Source: Leifsonia psychrotolerans (GTDB taxonomy: Bacteria > Actinomycetota > Actinomycetes > Actinomycetales > Microbacteriaceae). Taken from it: DNA of 64,000 bases. Made by a program: the position numbers and the translations under genes. The number at the start of each line of letters is the position of its first letter. The stretch's first letter is position 1. The notes beneath the pieces were generated by a model. The model saw nothing but the letters and a program-made list of their open reading frames with translations, was not told the origin of the DNA and searched no databases. Below are positions 26,249 to 34,948 of this stretch, one piece after another. The stretch covers positions 3,224,001-3,288,000 of the forward strand of contig NZ_JACCFM010000001.1 of NCBI RefSeq assembly GCF_013410665.1, read 5' to 3'.

Positions 26249-27031
26249 CTAGGCAGTGGCCCCCGGAGTCACGACACCGTGCTCATAGGCGAAGACGACG
26301 GCCTGCACGCGATCGCGCAGGCCGAGTTTCAGCAGCACCTTCGACACGTGAGTCTTGACCGTCGCCTCGCCCAGGTAGAGGCGGCCGGCGATCTCGGCGT
26401 TCGCGAGACCGAGCGCGAGCAGGTTGAGCACTTCGGCCTCGCGGTCGGTCAGTTCGGCAAGTGCCTGGGCCGCGGAATCGGCCGGCGCGGAATCGACCGT
26501 CGCGACGGACTCAACCGGTGCCGTGTTTGGTGCAGGTGCAGGTGCAGGTGCAGTTGCCGATGCCGGCGCCGCCGGGGGGTGAGGGCCGGCCCCGTGTACG
26601 CCGGAGAACTTCTCGATCACGCGCCGCGTCACATCCGGGGCCAGCAGCGCATCGCCGCGCGCGAGCACCTGCACGGCCTCGATCAAGGCCTCGGGAGTCG
26701 CGTTCTTCAACAGAAACCCGCTCGCGCCGTGCGCCAGCGCCTCGAAGAGATAGTCCTCGCGGTTGAACGTGGTCAGCACGAGTACCGCCGAACGGATGCC
26801 GGAATCCGCGACGATCTCCCGAGTCGCAGTGAGCCCGTCGACGCCGGGCATCTGCACGTCCATGCAGATCACATCAGGGTTGAGGGCGCGGGCCGCATCG
26901 ATTCCGGCCTGCCCATCGCCGGCCTCACCGACGACCTCGATACCCGGCTCTGACTCGAGGATCGTGCGGAATCCGGCGCGCACGAGTGCCTGGTCGTCCA
27001 CCAGAAGAACGCGAATGGGCAGGTCGATCAT
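26249..27031 (-). CDS. NarL/LuxR-family response regulator
   Basis: 260 residues. The receiver domain (about 5-125) has the acidic pair DD at 12-13, phospho-acceptor Asp in ICMDVQMPG near 58, and the switch Thr and Lys in VLTTF and FLLKNA. The LuxR helix-turn-helix spans about 190-250 (LTDREAEVLNLLALGLANAE, then IAGRLYLGEATVKTHVSKVL). The linker is unusually long, Ala/Pro-rich, and encoded partly by GGTGCA hexamer repeats. Its start overlaps the end of the histidine-kinase gene by 4 bp, so the two form a two-component system. Confidence 0.94.
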   Translation of the reverse strand: MIDLPIRVLLVDDQALVRAGFRTILESEPGIEVVGEAGDGQAGIDAARALNPDVICMDVQMPGVDGLTATREIVADSGIRSAVLVLTTFNREDYLFEALAHGASGFLLKNATPEALIEAVQVLARGDALLAPDVTRRVIEKFSGVHGAGPHPPAAPASATAPAPAPAPNTAPVESVATVDSAPADSAAQALAELTDREAEVLNLLALGLANAEIAGRLYLGEATVKTHVSKVLLKLGLRDRVQAVVFAYEHGVVTPGATA

Positions 27032-28455
27032 GCACGCTCCAGAGGGGAGGTCTCGGGTGAAGTGTCGGGTGAGGTGTCAAACGGTGAGTCGTCCGGCGAG
27101 GGCAGCGCCGGTGTCGGGAAGCGCGCCCGCACAAGGTAGCCGCCGCGCGGGCGGGCGCCGAGCTGGAGCTCCCCGCCGACGGCCGCGACTCGTTCGCGCA
27201 TGCCGCGCTGACCATGACCCGGTGTCGTTGCCGTTCCCGATGCGACTCCCGCCCCCGAGTGCGCCCCCGCACCTGCCCGCGGGCCCACGCCGTCGTCGGC
27301 GACCTCGAGCTCGACGGCATCCGCTTCGTAGCGCAGACGGAGGTCGACCGAGGCCCCGGCCCCGGCGTGCTTGCGCGCGTTTGTGAGAGCCTCCTGGGCG
27401 ATGCGGTACACGCTGAGGTTGATCGTGCCGGGCACAGGGCGGACGGAGCCGATGACACGCACTGACACGGGCAGACCGGCTTGGCGGCTGGCATCGGCAA
27501 GCTGTTCAAGCTGTTCGATGCCGCGCGTGCTCGTGCTCTCACTGGCCACAAAGCGTGTGGTGTCGGCGCTGCCCGTTGCAGCCGTGGTCGCGTCCTCGGA
27601 GCGCAAGGCCACCAGCATGGTGCCCAACTCCTCGACGGCACTGCGGGCGCTCTGCTCGATCTGGGCGAGCGTGTGCTCGGCTGCAATCGAATCACGGTTC
27701 AGGATGCGCCGCGCCGCGCCGGCCTGCACGCCCATGACCGAGACGTGGTGGGCCACCACATCGTGAAGCTCGCGGGCGATCCGCACCCGTTCGAGGGCGA
27801 CGGCCTGCGCCGCGACCCGCTCGCGTTCGGCACCGAGTTCGTGCGTGCGGGCGTCGAGGGCTGCGGAGCGGCGCGCGGCCTGCCACGCCGTCTCGCCGAA
27901 ATAGTACGCGGCGCCGAAGTAGAGAAGGTTGATCAGAACCTGCAAAAGGCCCCACGCGGCATACGGCGAGAAGGCGCCGTCGCGGGAGAGCTCGGGCAGC
28001 GTCGTGGCCTGATTGGCCTGAACGAGCAGTGCCCAGAACAGCCAGACGAACATTCCGGCGACGAGAGCGAGGCGCACCCAGCGGGCGAGGGCGCGATTGC
28101 GGCCCCACGCTCCGATCGTGTAAATCGCCAGGTAGAGGCAGATATTCGAGAACAACAGATCGACGGCGCCCAGCATGCTGCCCACGCTGAACACGACGGC
28201 AACGATGACCGCGACGGCCTCCGGCCAGCGCCGTCGAAAGGCCAGCGGAACGGTGAGGCCCGCGACCCAGAGCGCAACCAGCCAGACGGGCGATTCGTCG
28301 TAGAAACCGGCTCCACGCGACAGGCTCACGCTGAGCGCGGTGCCGGCGGCCAGCACGAATGCGGCCCAGGCGTCGGATCGAAAGGCGGATGCGCCGGGCC
28401 GGGGCCGGCGCCAGCCTTCGGCGAGTGGATCGGCGAGGTCGGCGGCGACGGTCAT
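27028..28455 (-). CDS. NarL-type sensor histidine kinase (HisKA_3/HATPase)
   Basis: 475 residues from ATG 28455 (GGAAG upstream). Five to six membrane helices lie in residues 25-195. A coiled coil then leads to the HisKA_3 box RIARELHDVVAHHVSVMGVQ, where His of LHD is the phosphorylated residue. The N-box is QEALTNARKHA and the G1/G2 boxes are VADDGVGP and HGQRGMRERV. The tail has three TSP repeats. No extracellular sensor domain is obvious, so it probably senses a membrane or envelope signal, like LiaS/DesK-type kinases. Confidence 0.94.
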   Translation of the reverse strand: MTVAADLADPLAEGWRRPRPGASAFRSDAWAAFVLAAGTALSVSLSRGAGFYDESPVWLVALWVAGLTVPLAFRRRWPEAVAVIVAVVFSVGSMLGAVDLLFSNICLYLAIYTIGAWGRNRALARWVRLALVAGMFVWLFWALLVQANQATTLPELSRDGAFSPYAAWGLLQVLINLLYFGAAYYFGETAWQAARRSAALDARTHELGAERERVAAQAVALERVRIARELHDVVAHHVSVMGVQAGAARRILNRDSIAAEHTLAQIEQSARSAVEELGTMLVALRSEDATTAATGSADTTRFVASESTSTRGIEQLEQLADASRQAGLPVSVRVIGSVRPVPGTINLSVYRIAQEALTNARKHAGAGASVDLRLRYEADAVELEVADDGVGPRAGAGAHSGAGVASGTATTPGHGQRGMRERVAAVGGELQLGARPRGGYLVRARFPTPALPSPDDSPFDTSPDTSPETSPLERA

Positions 28456-28515
28456 GCTTCCACGGTAGCGGGCGTCGCGGCGGCGCGGATCCGTCGCGAG
28501 GGGGAGCGCACGCAC

Positions 28516-28547
28516 AAGGGGGCGTGGCCGGTCGGCCACGCCCCCTT
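28516..28547. terminator. Strong GC hairpin between surface-protein and histidine-kinase genes
   Basis: A perfect 14-bp stem (AAGGGGGCGTGGCC and its complement) closes over a 4-bp loop, GGTC, just after the stop of the LAETG surface-protein gene. No long T-run follows on the minus strand. It probably ends that transcript before the kinase operon begins. Confidence 0.7.
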
Positions 28548-28563
28548 CTGGACTGCGGAGTGC

Positions 28564-29655
28564 TTACGCCGTCGTGCTGTGGCGGCGACGCGCCACCAGC
28601 AGGGCGGCACCGAGCAGCAGCACGAGCGCTGCTGTGCCGGCCGGAACGAGTCCGTTGAAGCCGGTTTCGGCGAGCACCGCGGCGATGGTGATGTCGACGC
28701 TTGTCGCCGCATCAAAGAACTGACCGGTCACGACCAGCGTGTGGACTCCGGCGCCGAGCGAGCTGAGAACCTCGGCGCTCAACTCGACCTGAACGACCCC
28801 ATTGATGACGGGGAAGGTGCCGACGATGGTGCCCGACGGGTACAGGTAGACGTCGGCCCAGAGGTCGTCACCGGCGAGTGTCACGTTCGCCGTGTAGTTC
28901 TTCGACGGGTTCAACGCGCCGGCCGGCAGTCCGGTTGATTCCTGCGACTGCGAGACGCCTCCGAACTGGGTGAGGAACTCCGCGAGGTCGGCCGCGTTCC
29001 CGTCGATCGGGGCCGCTGTGGGCAGCTTGGGCGGTGCGGTGATGAAGTAACCGGTGGAGTGCGAGAATCCGTCCAGGCTCGCGTCGACCTGAACCCAGAT
29101 GCGCTTTCCCATCATGGCGTCGGTGACAAGGAGAGTGGGGGCATCCGGCACGTCGAGGTCATTAGAGTGGCGGGCGTGAGGGCCCACCGCTCCCCAGGAG
29201 TAGTGCAGGGTCGCGCCCGCAGGCCAGCCGGTGGCAACGGCGGTCAGCGTCGCGCCAACGGTGGGAGTGCCGGTCAGGGTGACGGTTCCGGCGGCCAGTT
29301 GCGGCAGGAGTACGAGCTGCACGGGATCCATCGACACGTTGGCGTCGAGAACGGTGACGCTCTGCACCTGGGGAGCAAAGTCGGTCGCCGAGAAGGTGAC
29401 GTCGTAGGTGCCGTTGGCCACGTCAGCGATGACGAATTCTCCGTTGACGTCCGTCGTGGCGGTGTGGGTCGCGTCGATGCTGACGGAGATGCCGTAGGGA
29501 CCGTAGCCACTCGTCCGGTAGGCGTTGCCAGAAACCGTGTAAGTGAGAGGCATTGCCTGTGCGGGGGCGGCCACGAGGGTGATCCCCCCGACGAGGGCCA
29601 GGCCGAGAACGAGCGCGGTCGCTCGGCGCACACGGGAGAGAGGGGATTGTGTCAC
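28564..29655 (-). CDS. Surface protein with carboxypeptidase-regulatory-like domain and LAETG sorting signal
   Basis: 363 residues. The signal peptide runs to about residue 34 (TALVLGLALVGGITLVAAPAQA). A CarboxypepD_reg/Cna-B-like domain follows (TTDVNGEFVIADVANGTYDV). Next comes a domain of the type seen in bacterial surface repeats (GTVTLTGTPTVGATLTAVAT, then GWPAGATLHYSWG). A C-terminal Ig-like region precedes LAETG, a hydrophobic helix and RRRHSTTA, a class E sortase-type signal. It is anchored to the cell wall; the ligand is unknown. It is monocistronic, with a hairpin after it and about 200 bp of promoter region before it. Confidence 0.87.
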   Translation of the reverse strand: MTQSPLSRVRRATALVLGLALVGGITLVAAPAQAMPLTYTVSGNAYRTSGYGPYGISVSIDATHTATTDVNGEFVIADVANGTYDVTFSATDFAPQVQSVTVLDANVSMDPVQLVLLPQLAAGTVTLTGTPTVGATLTAVATGWPAGATLHYSWGAVGPHARHSNDLDVPDAPTLLVTDAMMGKRIWVQVDASLDGFSHSTGYFITAPPKLPTAAPIDGNAADLAEFLTQFGGVSQSQESTGLPAGALNPSKNYTANVTLAGDDLWADVYLYPSGTIVGTFPVINGVVQVELSAEVLSSLGAGVHTLVVTGQFFDAATSVDITIAAVLAETGFNGLVPAGTAALVLLLGAALLVARRRHSTTA

Positions 29656-29854
29656 GTGCTGTGTTCCTTACGTCAGAGTGTGAGTGTGATCGCGCGGAGA
29701 ATCGACACGACAGTGCGACCACGTGTCGTAACGTAGGAAAGTTGTCCCCCGTTGGCTCCGTGGCGAGCCTACTGGTCGAACGGCGCGATCGAAGAAGCAC
29801 GCCCCGAAATGGGGGTGACGAAAGCTCACCGAAAGCTCAGTTCCGACGGGCGTG

Positions 29855-30631
29855 CTACGCGCCGAGGCGCACCCGAGTGTTGTTCACGGATGCCGCATCC
29901 GCGTCCCACAGACCCACGACGTTCTCGGCGAGTTCGGTTTCGAGCCCCTCCAACGAGCGCACCACGAAGATCACGGCCGCCGCACTCGATGGCGGGGCAG
30001 TCGAGTCAGTGGCAGCGGTCGCGGCGGCCTTCGCGAAGCCCTGGCCAACGGCGCGGGTCCAGGTCTCGGCGGCGGCCTTCGCCGACGCGTAGTTGGCCCC
30101 GCCCGGCGCCGGCTTGTCGACAGCCGTCGCCGAGACGATGGCGAGTCGCCCGGCCGGAGAGGCCAGCAGATCGGCGTTGAACGCACGCGTCGTGTTGCGC
30201 AGTGTCGTCACCACGTTGCGGTGCAGAAAATCCCAGTCGTCATCGCTTTGCCCGGCCAGGCCCCCGCCACCACGCCAGCCGCCGACCAGATGGATGAGGC
30301 CGTCAATGGGGCCGAAGCCGAGTGCGGCGCCGTCGCGGGAGGTGCCGTGGTGGCCGGTCTCGGCCCGCAACGACGCGGCCAGAGCCGTGACGGCGGGCCA
30401 AGAGGACAAATCGCAGACGCGGGTGATGGCATCCGGAACCTGAGCCGTGAGCGCGTCGAGGCGTGCAGCGTTCGAGCCGACGGCGATGACATGCGCCCCT
30501 GCCGCCGTCAAGGCGGAGGCCACGGCGATGCCAGCCGCGCTGGTCGCCCCGGCGATGAGCACGGTGTGCCCAGCGACGGCGCGACCAACGTCAGCAGGGT
30601 CGGCCTCAGCGGAGGAGGAAATGTCAGTCAC
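29855..30631 (-). CDS. SDR family oxidoreductase
   Basis: 258 residues from GTG 30631. The nucleotide motif is LIAGATSAAGIAVASAL (a TGxxxGxG variant). The catalytic-type serine is in LAIVSATAVDKP, and YASAKAAAETW gives Tyr and Lys. HLVGGWRGGGG replaces the usual NNAG motif, which places it among divergent or atypical SDRs. It overlaps the end of the DUF6421 gene by 8 bp, so both are on one transcript. Substrate unknown. Confidence 0.85.
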   Translation of the reverse strand: MTDISSSAEADPADVGRAVAGHTVLIAGATSAAGIAVASALTAAGAHVIAVGSNAARLDALTAQVPDAITRVCDLSSWPAVTALAASLRAETGHHGTSRDGAALGFGPIDGLIHLVGGWRGGGGLAGQSDDDWDFLHRNVVTTLRNTTRAFNADLLASPAGRLAIVSATAVDKPAPGGANYASAKAAAETWTRAVGQGFAKAAATAATDSTAPPSSAAAVIFVVRSLEGLETELAENVVGLWDADAASVNNTRVRLGA

Positions 30632-32036
30632 GAGCGGTGATTCCGATTGTCGACTCGATGACGGGCTTCATCTTCTTGTCGAGGGCTTCGAAGAACATCG
30701 ACAGCGGGAACTCGTCGTCCAGCACCAGGTCGGTGTAGCCCTTGGGGGGCCCGGCAAGCACGTCGTCGGGAAGCCCGCGCGCCCAGACCGAGGCTGGGTT
30801 CGGCGTCAGCGTCTCGGTGAGCATCTCGTACGCGGCCAGCCAGTGCGCCTTCTTGGGGCGGTCGATCGAACGCCAGTACAGCTCGTCGATCTTCGCGCCC
30901 AGAGCCACGACCACGTCCGGAACGGCATCCCAGTCGAAGGTGAGCTTGGTGTCGGTCCAGTGCAACACGTGGTGTTGGTGCATCCAGGCGAACAGCAGTT
31001 GCCCGCCGAGGCCGTCATAGTTGCGCACCCGGCTGCCGGTGATCGAGAACCTGAAAATGCGGTCAAAGATCACGCCGTACTGCACGAGCTTGGCGTGCTT
31101 ACGCGCTTCGGGGCTCGCCTTCTCGTCGCGCTCAATCTGCACGGATTCGCGGAACGCCGTCAGGTCGCACCGCAGTTCCTCGAGTGAATAGAGGAAGAAC
31201 GGCATGCGCTGCTTGATCATGAACGGGTCGAACGGCAGGTCGCCGCGCATGTGCGTGCGGTCGTGGATGAGGTCCCACATGACGAACATTTCCTCGGTAA
31301 GGCGCTGATCGTCGAGCAGGGCCGCGGCGTCCTCCGGCAGTTCCAACCGGGTGATCTCGGCGGCCGCGCGCACGACCCGACGGTACCGGGCGGCCTCGCG
31401 GTCCTGAAAAATCGCACCCCAGGTGAAGGTGGGAATCTCGCGCATCGCAACCGTTTCAGGGAACAGCACGGCCGAGTTGGTGTCGTAGCCGGCCGTGAAG
31501 TCAACAAAACGAATCGGCACGAACAGTCCGTTCGTGTATTGCTCTTCGAGTTCGGCGATGAATTCCGGCCAGATGACCTCGACGAGCACGGCTTCGACGA
31601 ACCGATTCGTGCTGCCGTTCTGCGTGTACATCGGGAAGACGACGAGGTGACGGATGCCGTCGGCACGGTGCTGCTGCGGCTGGAAGGCCATCAGCGAGTC
31701 GAAGAAGTCCGGCACGCCGAAGCTGCCGTTTTCACCCGTGCCGCTCGCCCAGCGGTCGAAGTCGACCACGAGAGCGGCCAGGTAGCCGGCATCGTGCGGG
31801 AACAGCGGGGCAAGCTCGGTGATGGCACTGGTGAGAGCGGCGACGTGAGCCGTCGCGGCGGCGTGCTCGGAGGCATCCGGAATCGAACCGTCCTGCGCCT
31901 GCACGAGTTGCAGTGCGGTGGCGGCGGCCTTGAGGCGCAGCCAGGCGGGGTGGGTTTCGACGCCGAGGGAGAGGGCGCGGGCATCCTCGACAACCTCGGG
32001 CTCACCGACCAGTGTTTCTGCAACAAAATTCGACAT
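30624..32036 (-). CDS. DUF6421 family protein
   Basis: 470 residues from ATG 32036, with GGGAGG 7 nt upstream. A soluble protein with no membrane helix or recognised catalytic motif. It is rich in conserved aromatic and acidic stretches, for example MWDLIHDRTHMRGDLPFDPF, QRMPFFLYSLEELRCDLTAF and FAWMHQHHVLHWTDTKL. These match my memory of a conserved actinobacterial family annotated DUF6421. The many conserved His, Asp and Glu residues hint at a metal-dependent enzyme, but this is inference. Coupled to an SDR gene. A longer upstream frame is unsupported. Confidence 0.8.
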   Translation of the reverse strand: MSNFVAETLVGEPEVVEDARALSLGVETHPAWLRLKAAATALQLVQAQDGSIPDASEHAAATAHVAALTSAITELAPLFPHDAGYLAALVVDFDRWASGTGENGSFGVPDFFDSLMAFQPQQHRADGIRHLVVFPMYTQNGSTNRFVEAVLVEVIWPEFIAELEEQYTNGLFVPIRFVDFTAGYDTNSAVLFPETVAMREIPTFTWGAIFQDREAARYRRVVRAAAEITRLELPEDAAALLDDQRLTEEMFVMWDLIHDRTHMRGDLPFDPFMIKQRMPFFLYSLEELRCDLTAFRESVQIERDEKASPEARKHAKLVQYGVIFDRIFRFSITGSRVRNYDGLGGQLLFAWMHQHHVLHWTDTKLTFDWDAVPDVVVALGAKIDELYWRSIDRPKKAHWLAAYEMLTETLTPNPASVWARGLPDDVLAGPPKGYTDLVLDDEFPLSMFFEALDKKMKPVIESTIGITARD

Positions 32037-32281
32037 GGGAACCTCCCGTCCTCGTGGATAGGCCGCGACGTAGGCGTGCGACGACAGCGGCGAGTGTGGC
32101 GCGAGTATGCGCCATCTCCCAGCGTATCCGCGTAATGGCTGCATTTTTTTGTGCCCGAGCGCAGTAAAGCTGCGTCCATGGCGGTTTCGCGTCGTTTCGC
32201 TCTGTCGGATCGCCGGCTCCGCGCTGGATCGAACCTCGGGGCTGTGTCGGCCGGCCCGCGCCTCACCCCGCACACGCCCCG

Positions 32282-32287
32282 TATGCT
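32282..32287 (+). promoter_or_regulatory. Probable -10 box of a leaderless promoter (LysE exporter)
   Basis: TATGCT lies 7 nt before the GTG at 32295 with no ribosome-binding site in between. The arrangement matches leaderless actinobacterial promoters and supports GTG 32295 over the ATG embedded in the box. The rest of 32037-32281 holds only the divergent promoter region. Confidence 0.5.
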
Positions 32288-32294
32288 GGCCTCC

Positions 32295-32915
32295 GTGCAA
32301 TTCTCACTCTGGCTGGCCCTGCTGGGCGCGGGCACGCTGATTAGCTTCACGCCCGGTGCCGGAGCCATCAACACCATGAGCAACGCCCTGAACTCGGGCT
32401 TTCGCCGCTCGATCTGGGGAATCCTGGGTCAGCAAGCCGCGCTGATCATCCACATCCTTATTGTCGCGCTCGGTGTCGGTGTGCTGGTGGCCAGCTCGCC
32501 CGTCGCGTTCACCGTGATCCGGTATGCCGGGGCGGCGTATCTGGTCTACCTCGGCATCCGGCAGTTCATGAGCAAGCCGCAGGTCGACGAGGGTGCCGAG
32601 TCGCTCGGCACGGAGTCAGCGTGGTCGATGTTTCGTCGCGGAATGTGGGTGAATCTGCTGAACCCCAAGGCGATTGTGTTCTTTTTGGCTTTCCTGCCTC
32701 AGTTTATTCGACTCGATCAGCCGCTGATCGGGCAATATGTCATCGTGGCCGTCACGGTCATCGTCATTGACATTCTCGTGATGTGGTTCTTCTTCGCCGC
32801 GACCGCGCGCTCGTTCCACCGCTTCACCCGCGACGCCCGGGGGCAGCGGGTGCTGAATCGAGTCTTCGGCGTGTTGTTCGTCGCGGTCGGTGGGCTGCTC
32901 GCGTTCATCCACTAG
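32295..32915 (+). CDS. LysE/RhtB family amino-acid exporter
   Basis: 206 residues from GTG 32295, the usual LysE-family length. Six hydrophobic helices are visible. The helix 1-2 signature is LISFTPGAGAINTMSNALNS followed by GFRRSIWGILGQQAA, and the central loop is GMWVNLLNPKAIVFFLAFLP. The PGAGAIN and NPKA motifs are typical of homoserine/threonine/lysine exporters. It is divergent from DUF6421 and followed by a GC-rich repeat array. Confidence 0.92.
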   Translation: MQFSLWLALLGAGTLISFTPGAGAINTMSNALNSGFRRSIWGILGQQAALIIHILIVALGVGVLVASSPVAFTVIRYAGAAYLVYLGIRQFMSKPQVDEGAESLGTESAWSMFRRGMWVNLLNPKAIVFFLAFLPQFIRLDQPLIGQYVIVAVTVIVIDILVMWFFFAATARSFHRFTRDARGQRVLNRVFGVLFVAVGGLLAFIH

Positions 32916-32955
32916 CGCTGGTGGGGGGCCCGGCGTGGGGGCCTGCGCCCTCGGG

Positions 32956-33390
32956 TGCTGCGCGCACCTTCGTCCGCTGCGCGCACGGTAGACCGTGCGC
33001 CCACCGCCAGACCCTGCGCCGCCGCACCCTGCGCCGCCGCACCCTGCGCCGCCGCACCCTGCGCCGCCGCACCCTGCGCCGCCGCACCCTGCGCCGCCGC
33101 ACCCTGCGCCGCCGCACCCTGCGCCGCCAGACCCTGCGCCGCCGCATGCTGCGCGCACCTTAGTCCGCTGCGCGCACGGTAGACCGTGCGCCCACCGCAA
33201 GACCCTGCGCCGCCGCACCCTGCGCCGCCAGACCCTGCGCCCACCGCCAGACCCTGCGCCGCCGCACCCTGCGCCGCCAGACCCTGCGCCGCCGCATGCT
33301 GCGCGCACCTTAGTCCGCTGCGCGCACGGTAGACCGTGCGCCCACCGCCGCACCCTGCGCCGCCGCACCCTGCGCGGCCAGACCCTCCGC
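32956..33390. repeat. GC-rich composite array: 15-bp units and three 50-bp headers
   Basis: About 435 bp of GCGCCGCCGCACCCT-type 15-bp units with A/G variants. They are interrupted at 32956, 33147 and 33297 by a longer header: TGCTGCGCGCACCTT, then TCCGCTGCGC, then a perfect palindrome GCGCACGGT-AG-ACCGTGCGC (32981-33000, 33172-33191, 33322-33341). No stops occur in most frames, so long Pro/Ala-rich or Gln/Gly-rich reading frames appear on both strands. They lack start signals. It lies between the LysE and AlkD genes. Confidence 0.92.
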
Positions 33391-33474
33391 CGCCACAGTC
33401 GGCATCCGCGCCGAGGGCTGCGAGAATCAGTGCACGCCGGGCGACAGCGGCGCCGCTCTCGAAAAGGAACCGTG

Positions 33475-34803
33475 ATGGTCACAGTGGCTCAGACGCCGGA
33501 GGCCGTGCGGCCACAATCGCCGACCGCAGCACTCGTGCAGGCGGCGCTCGCCGTGCTCGCCGACCCGGCCCGAGCCCGATCGAGCCAGGGGTTCTTCAAG
33601 ACCGGCCCCGGCGATTACGGCGAGGGCGACGTCTTCCTGGGCGTGACGGTTCCGCAGCAACGCCGTGTGGCACGGGCCCATGCCGCACTCCCGCAGAGCG
33701 AACTCGACCTGCTGCTCGACAGCGGCGTGCACGAGCATCGCCTCACGGGTGTGCTCATTGCGACGGAGCAGTTCACGACGGCGAGTTCGACGCGCGGCCT
33801 CGACGAGGCGAGGCGCGGCGAGATCGCCGAGTGGTACCTGGAAACGGTGCGGCGCGGGCGAGTGAACAACTGGGACATTGTCGACAGCTCGGCCCCGGGC
33901 ATCCTGGGCGGCTGGCTTTTCGACAGGCCGCGCGACGTATTGTTCGAATTGGCCGCCAGCGACAACGTGTGGGAACGCCGGGTCGCCATGATCAGCACTC
34001 AGGGTTTCGTCAGGCGCGCAGACGCGTCGACCACGCTCGAGCTGGCGGCGCTGCTGCGTGATGACCCACACGACCTCATCCAGAAAGCCGTGGGCTGGAT
34101 GCTGCGCGAGGTCGGCAAACGGGTCGACCGCGAGTTGCTTCTCGCGTTCCTTGACGAGCATGCAACGCGGATGCCGCGCACCGCGCTGAGCTCAGCCACC
34201 GAGCATCTCGCGCCGGAGCTGCGCGCCGTGTATCGGATGCGTGAGGAAGCGCAGTCAGAACGGGTCGGACGTGGCTCCCGCAATGACTCACCGCGGCGAG
34301 AAACCATGGTTCGGGCAGACGGCCCCGGTCGGTCGATCGGGCTGCAAGTACTGTCTGTCGTTCGGGCTGCGGTGCTTGCCCGGGTGCGATGGCCTGAGCA
34401 GAATGGCACGAGGGGTACCGATCGCGGAGGAACCATGAGTACAGAGCCACATTTCACGGTGCGGGTGGCCCGAGCGTATGACGAGCCGACGCCGAGCGAT
34501 GGCACGAGGGTGCTGGTAGACCGCCTGTGGCCGCGCGGGGTGAAGAAGGAGTCGGCGCATTTCGACGAGTGGTGCAAAGAGGTTGCGCCGTCGAGCGAAT
34601 TGCGCACCTGGTACGGCCACGATCCTGAGTTGTTCGCCGAGTTCCGCCGCCGCTACCGGGCTGAACTTCGGCAGCCCGAGCGGGCGGCGATCGTCGAACA
34701 TCTGCGCGAGTTGGCCCGGCACGGCACCCTCACGTTGATCACGGCTTCGAAGGCTGCAGACATCAGCGATGCCACGGTCATTGCCGAGCTGCTCGCTCAG
34801 TGA
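33475..34803 (+). CDS. AlkD-family DNA alkylation repair protein, open in frame into a DUF488 protein
   Basis: The ATG at 33475 follows AAAGGAA. Residues 1-260 are AlkD-like HEAT-repeat glycosylase: FFKTGPGDYGEGDVFLGVTV, VNNWDIVDSSAPGILGGWLF, QKAVGWMLREVGKRV and a final RMPRTALSSATEHL. AlkD excises N3/N7-alkylated purines. The family normally ends near residue 257-262, but here the frame stays open for about 60 low-complexity residues and enters a DUF488 domain at residue 321 (VLVDRLWPRGVKKESAHFDE, WYGHDPELFAEFRRRY). DUF488 has its own ATG at 34435 with a strong ribosome-binding site, so two proteins are likelier than one fusion. A TGA at 34242-34244 in a neighbouring frame suggests a lost stop or indel. 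The DNA repair role is solid; the fused form is doubtful. Confidence 0.75.
   Translation: MVTVAQTPEAVRPQSPTAALVQAALAVLADPARARSSQGFFKTGPGDYGEGDVFLGVTVPQQRRVARAHAALPQSELDLLLDSGVHEHRLTGVLIATEQFTTASSTRGLDEARRGEIAEWYLETVRRGRVNNWDIVDSSAPGILGGWLFDRPRDVLFELAASDNVWERRVAMISTQGFVRRADASTTLELAALLRDDPHDLIQKAVGWMLREVGKRVDRELLLAFLDEHATRMPRTALSSATEHLAPELRAVYRMREEAQSERVGRGSRNDSPRRETMVRADGPGRSIGLQVLSVVRAAVLARVRWPEQNGTRGTDRGGTMSTEPHFTVRVARAYDEPTPSDGTRVLVDRLWPRGVKKESAHFDEWCKEVAPSSELRTWYGHDPELFAEFRRRYRAELRQPERAAIVEHLRELARHGTLTLITASKAADISDATVIAELLAQ
34424..34437 (+). promoter_or_regulatory. Internal ribosome-binding site and ATG for the DUF488 protein
   Basis: GCGGAGGAACC directly precedes ATG 34435, which starts MSTEPHFTVRVARAYDEPTP, a normal-length (122-residue) DUF488 protein running to 34803. 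DUF488 proteins carry a conserved DxRWPRG-K and WYGHDP signature; their function is poorly known. This is the main evidence that the long frame contains two genes. Confidence 0.75.
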
Positions 34804-34948
34804 CAGCAGTCGCTGATGCAGGCTGTTTGGAACCTGAGCGCCGCGTCGGTGTGCTCCCCGGACTCGGTGCCTGGAGCATCCGCCCGCGTGTGGCACTCAC
34901 CCAGCGGGACGCCGGAAAGACCGAATCCGAGACCAGAGAAGGAGGCGT

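Noticed and set aside
27481..28938. 485-codon plus-strand frame
   Set aside because: Antisense to the histidine kinase, whose catalytic boxes are all present in order.
32995..33474. 160-codon Pro/Ala-rich N-terminal extension of the AlkD gene
   Set aside because: Encoded wholly by the 15-bp GC-rich array. A clear ribosome-binding site and conserved AlkD start lie at 33475.
34241..34438. 65-codon frame with CKYC and CLPGC motifs overlapping the DUF488 start
   Set aside because: The cysteine spacing hints at a zinc knuckle and the ATGA overlap is tempting, but third-position GC is low, there is no ribosome-binding site and no known family fits. Left as unsupported.
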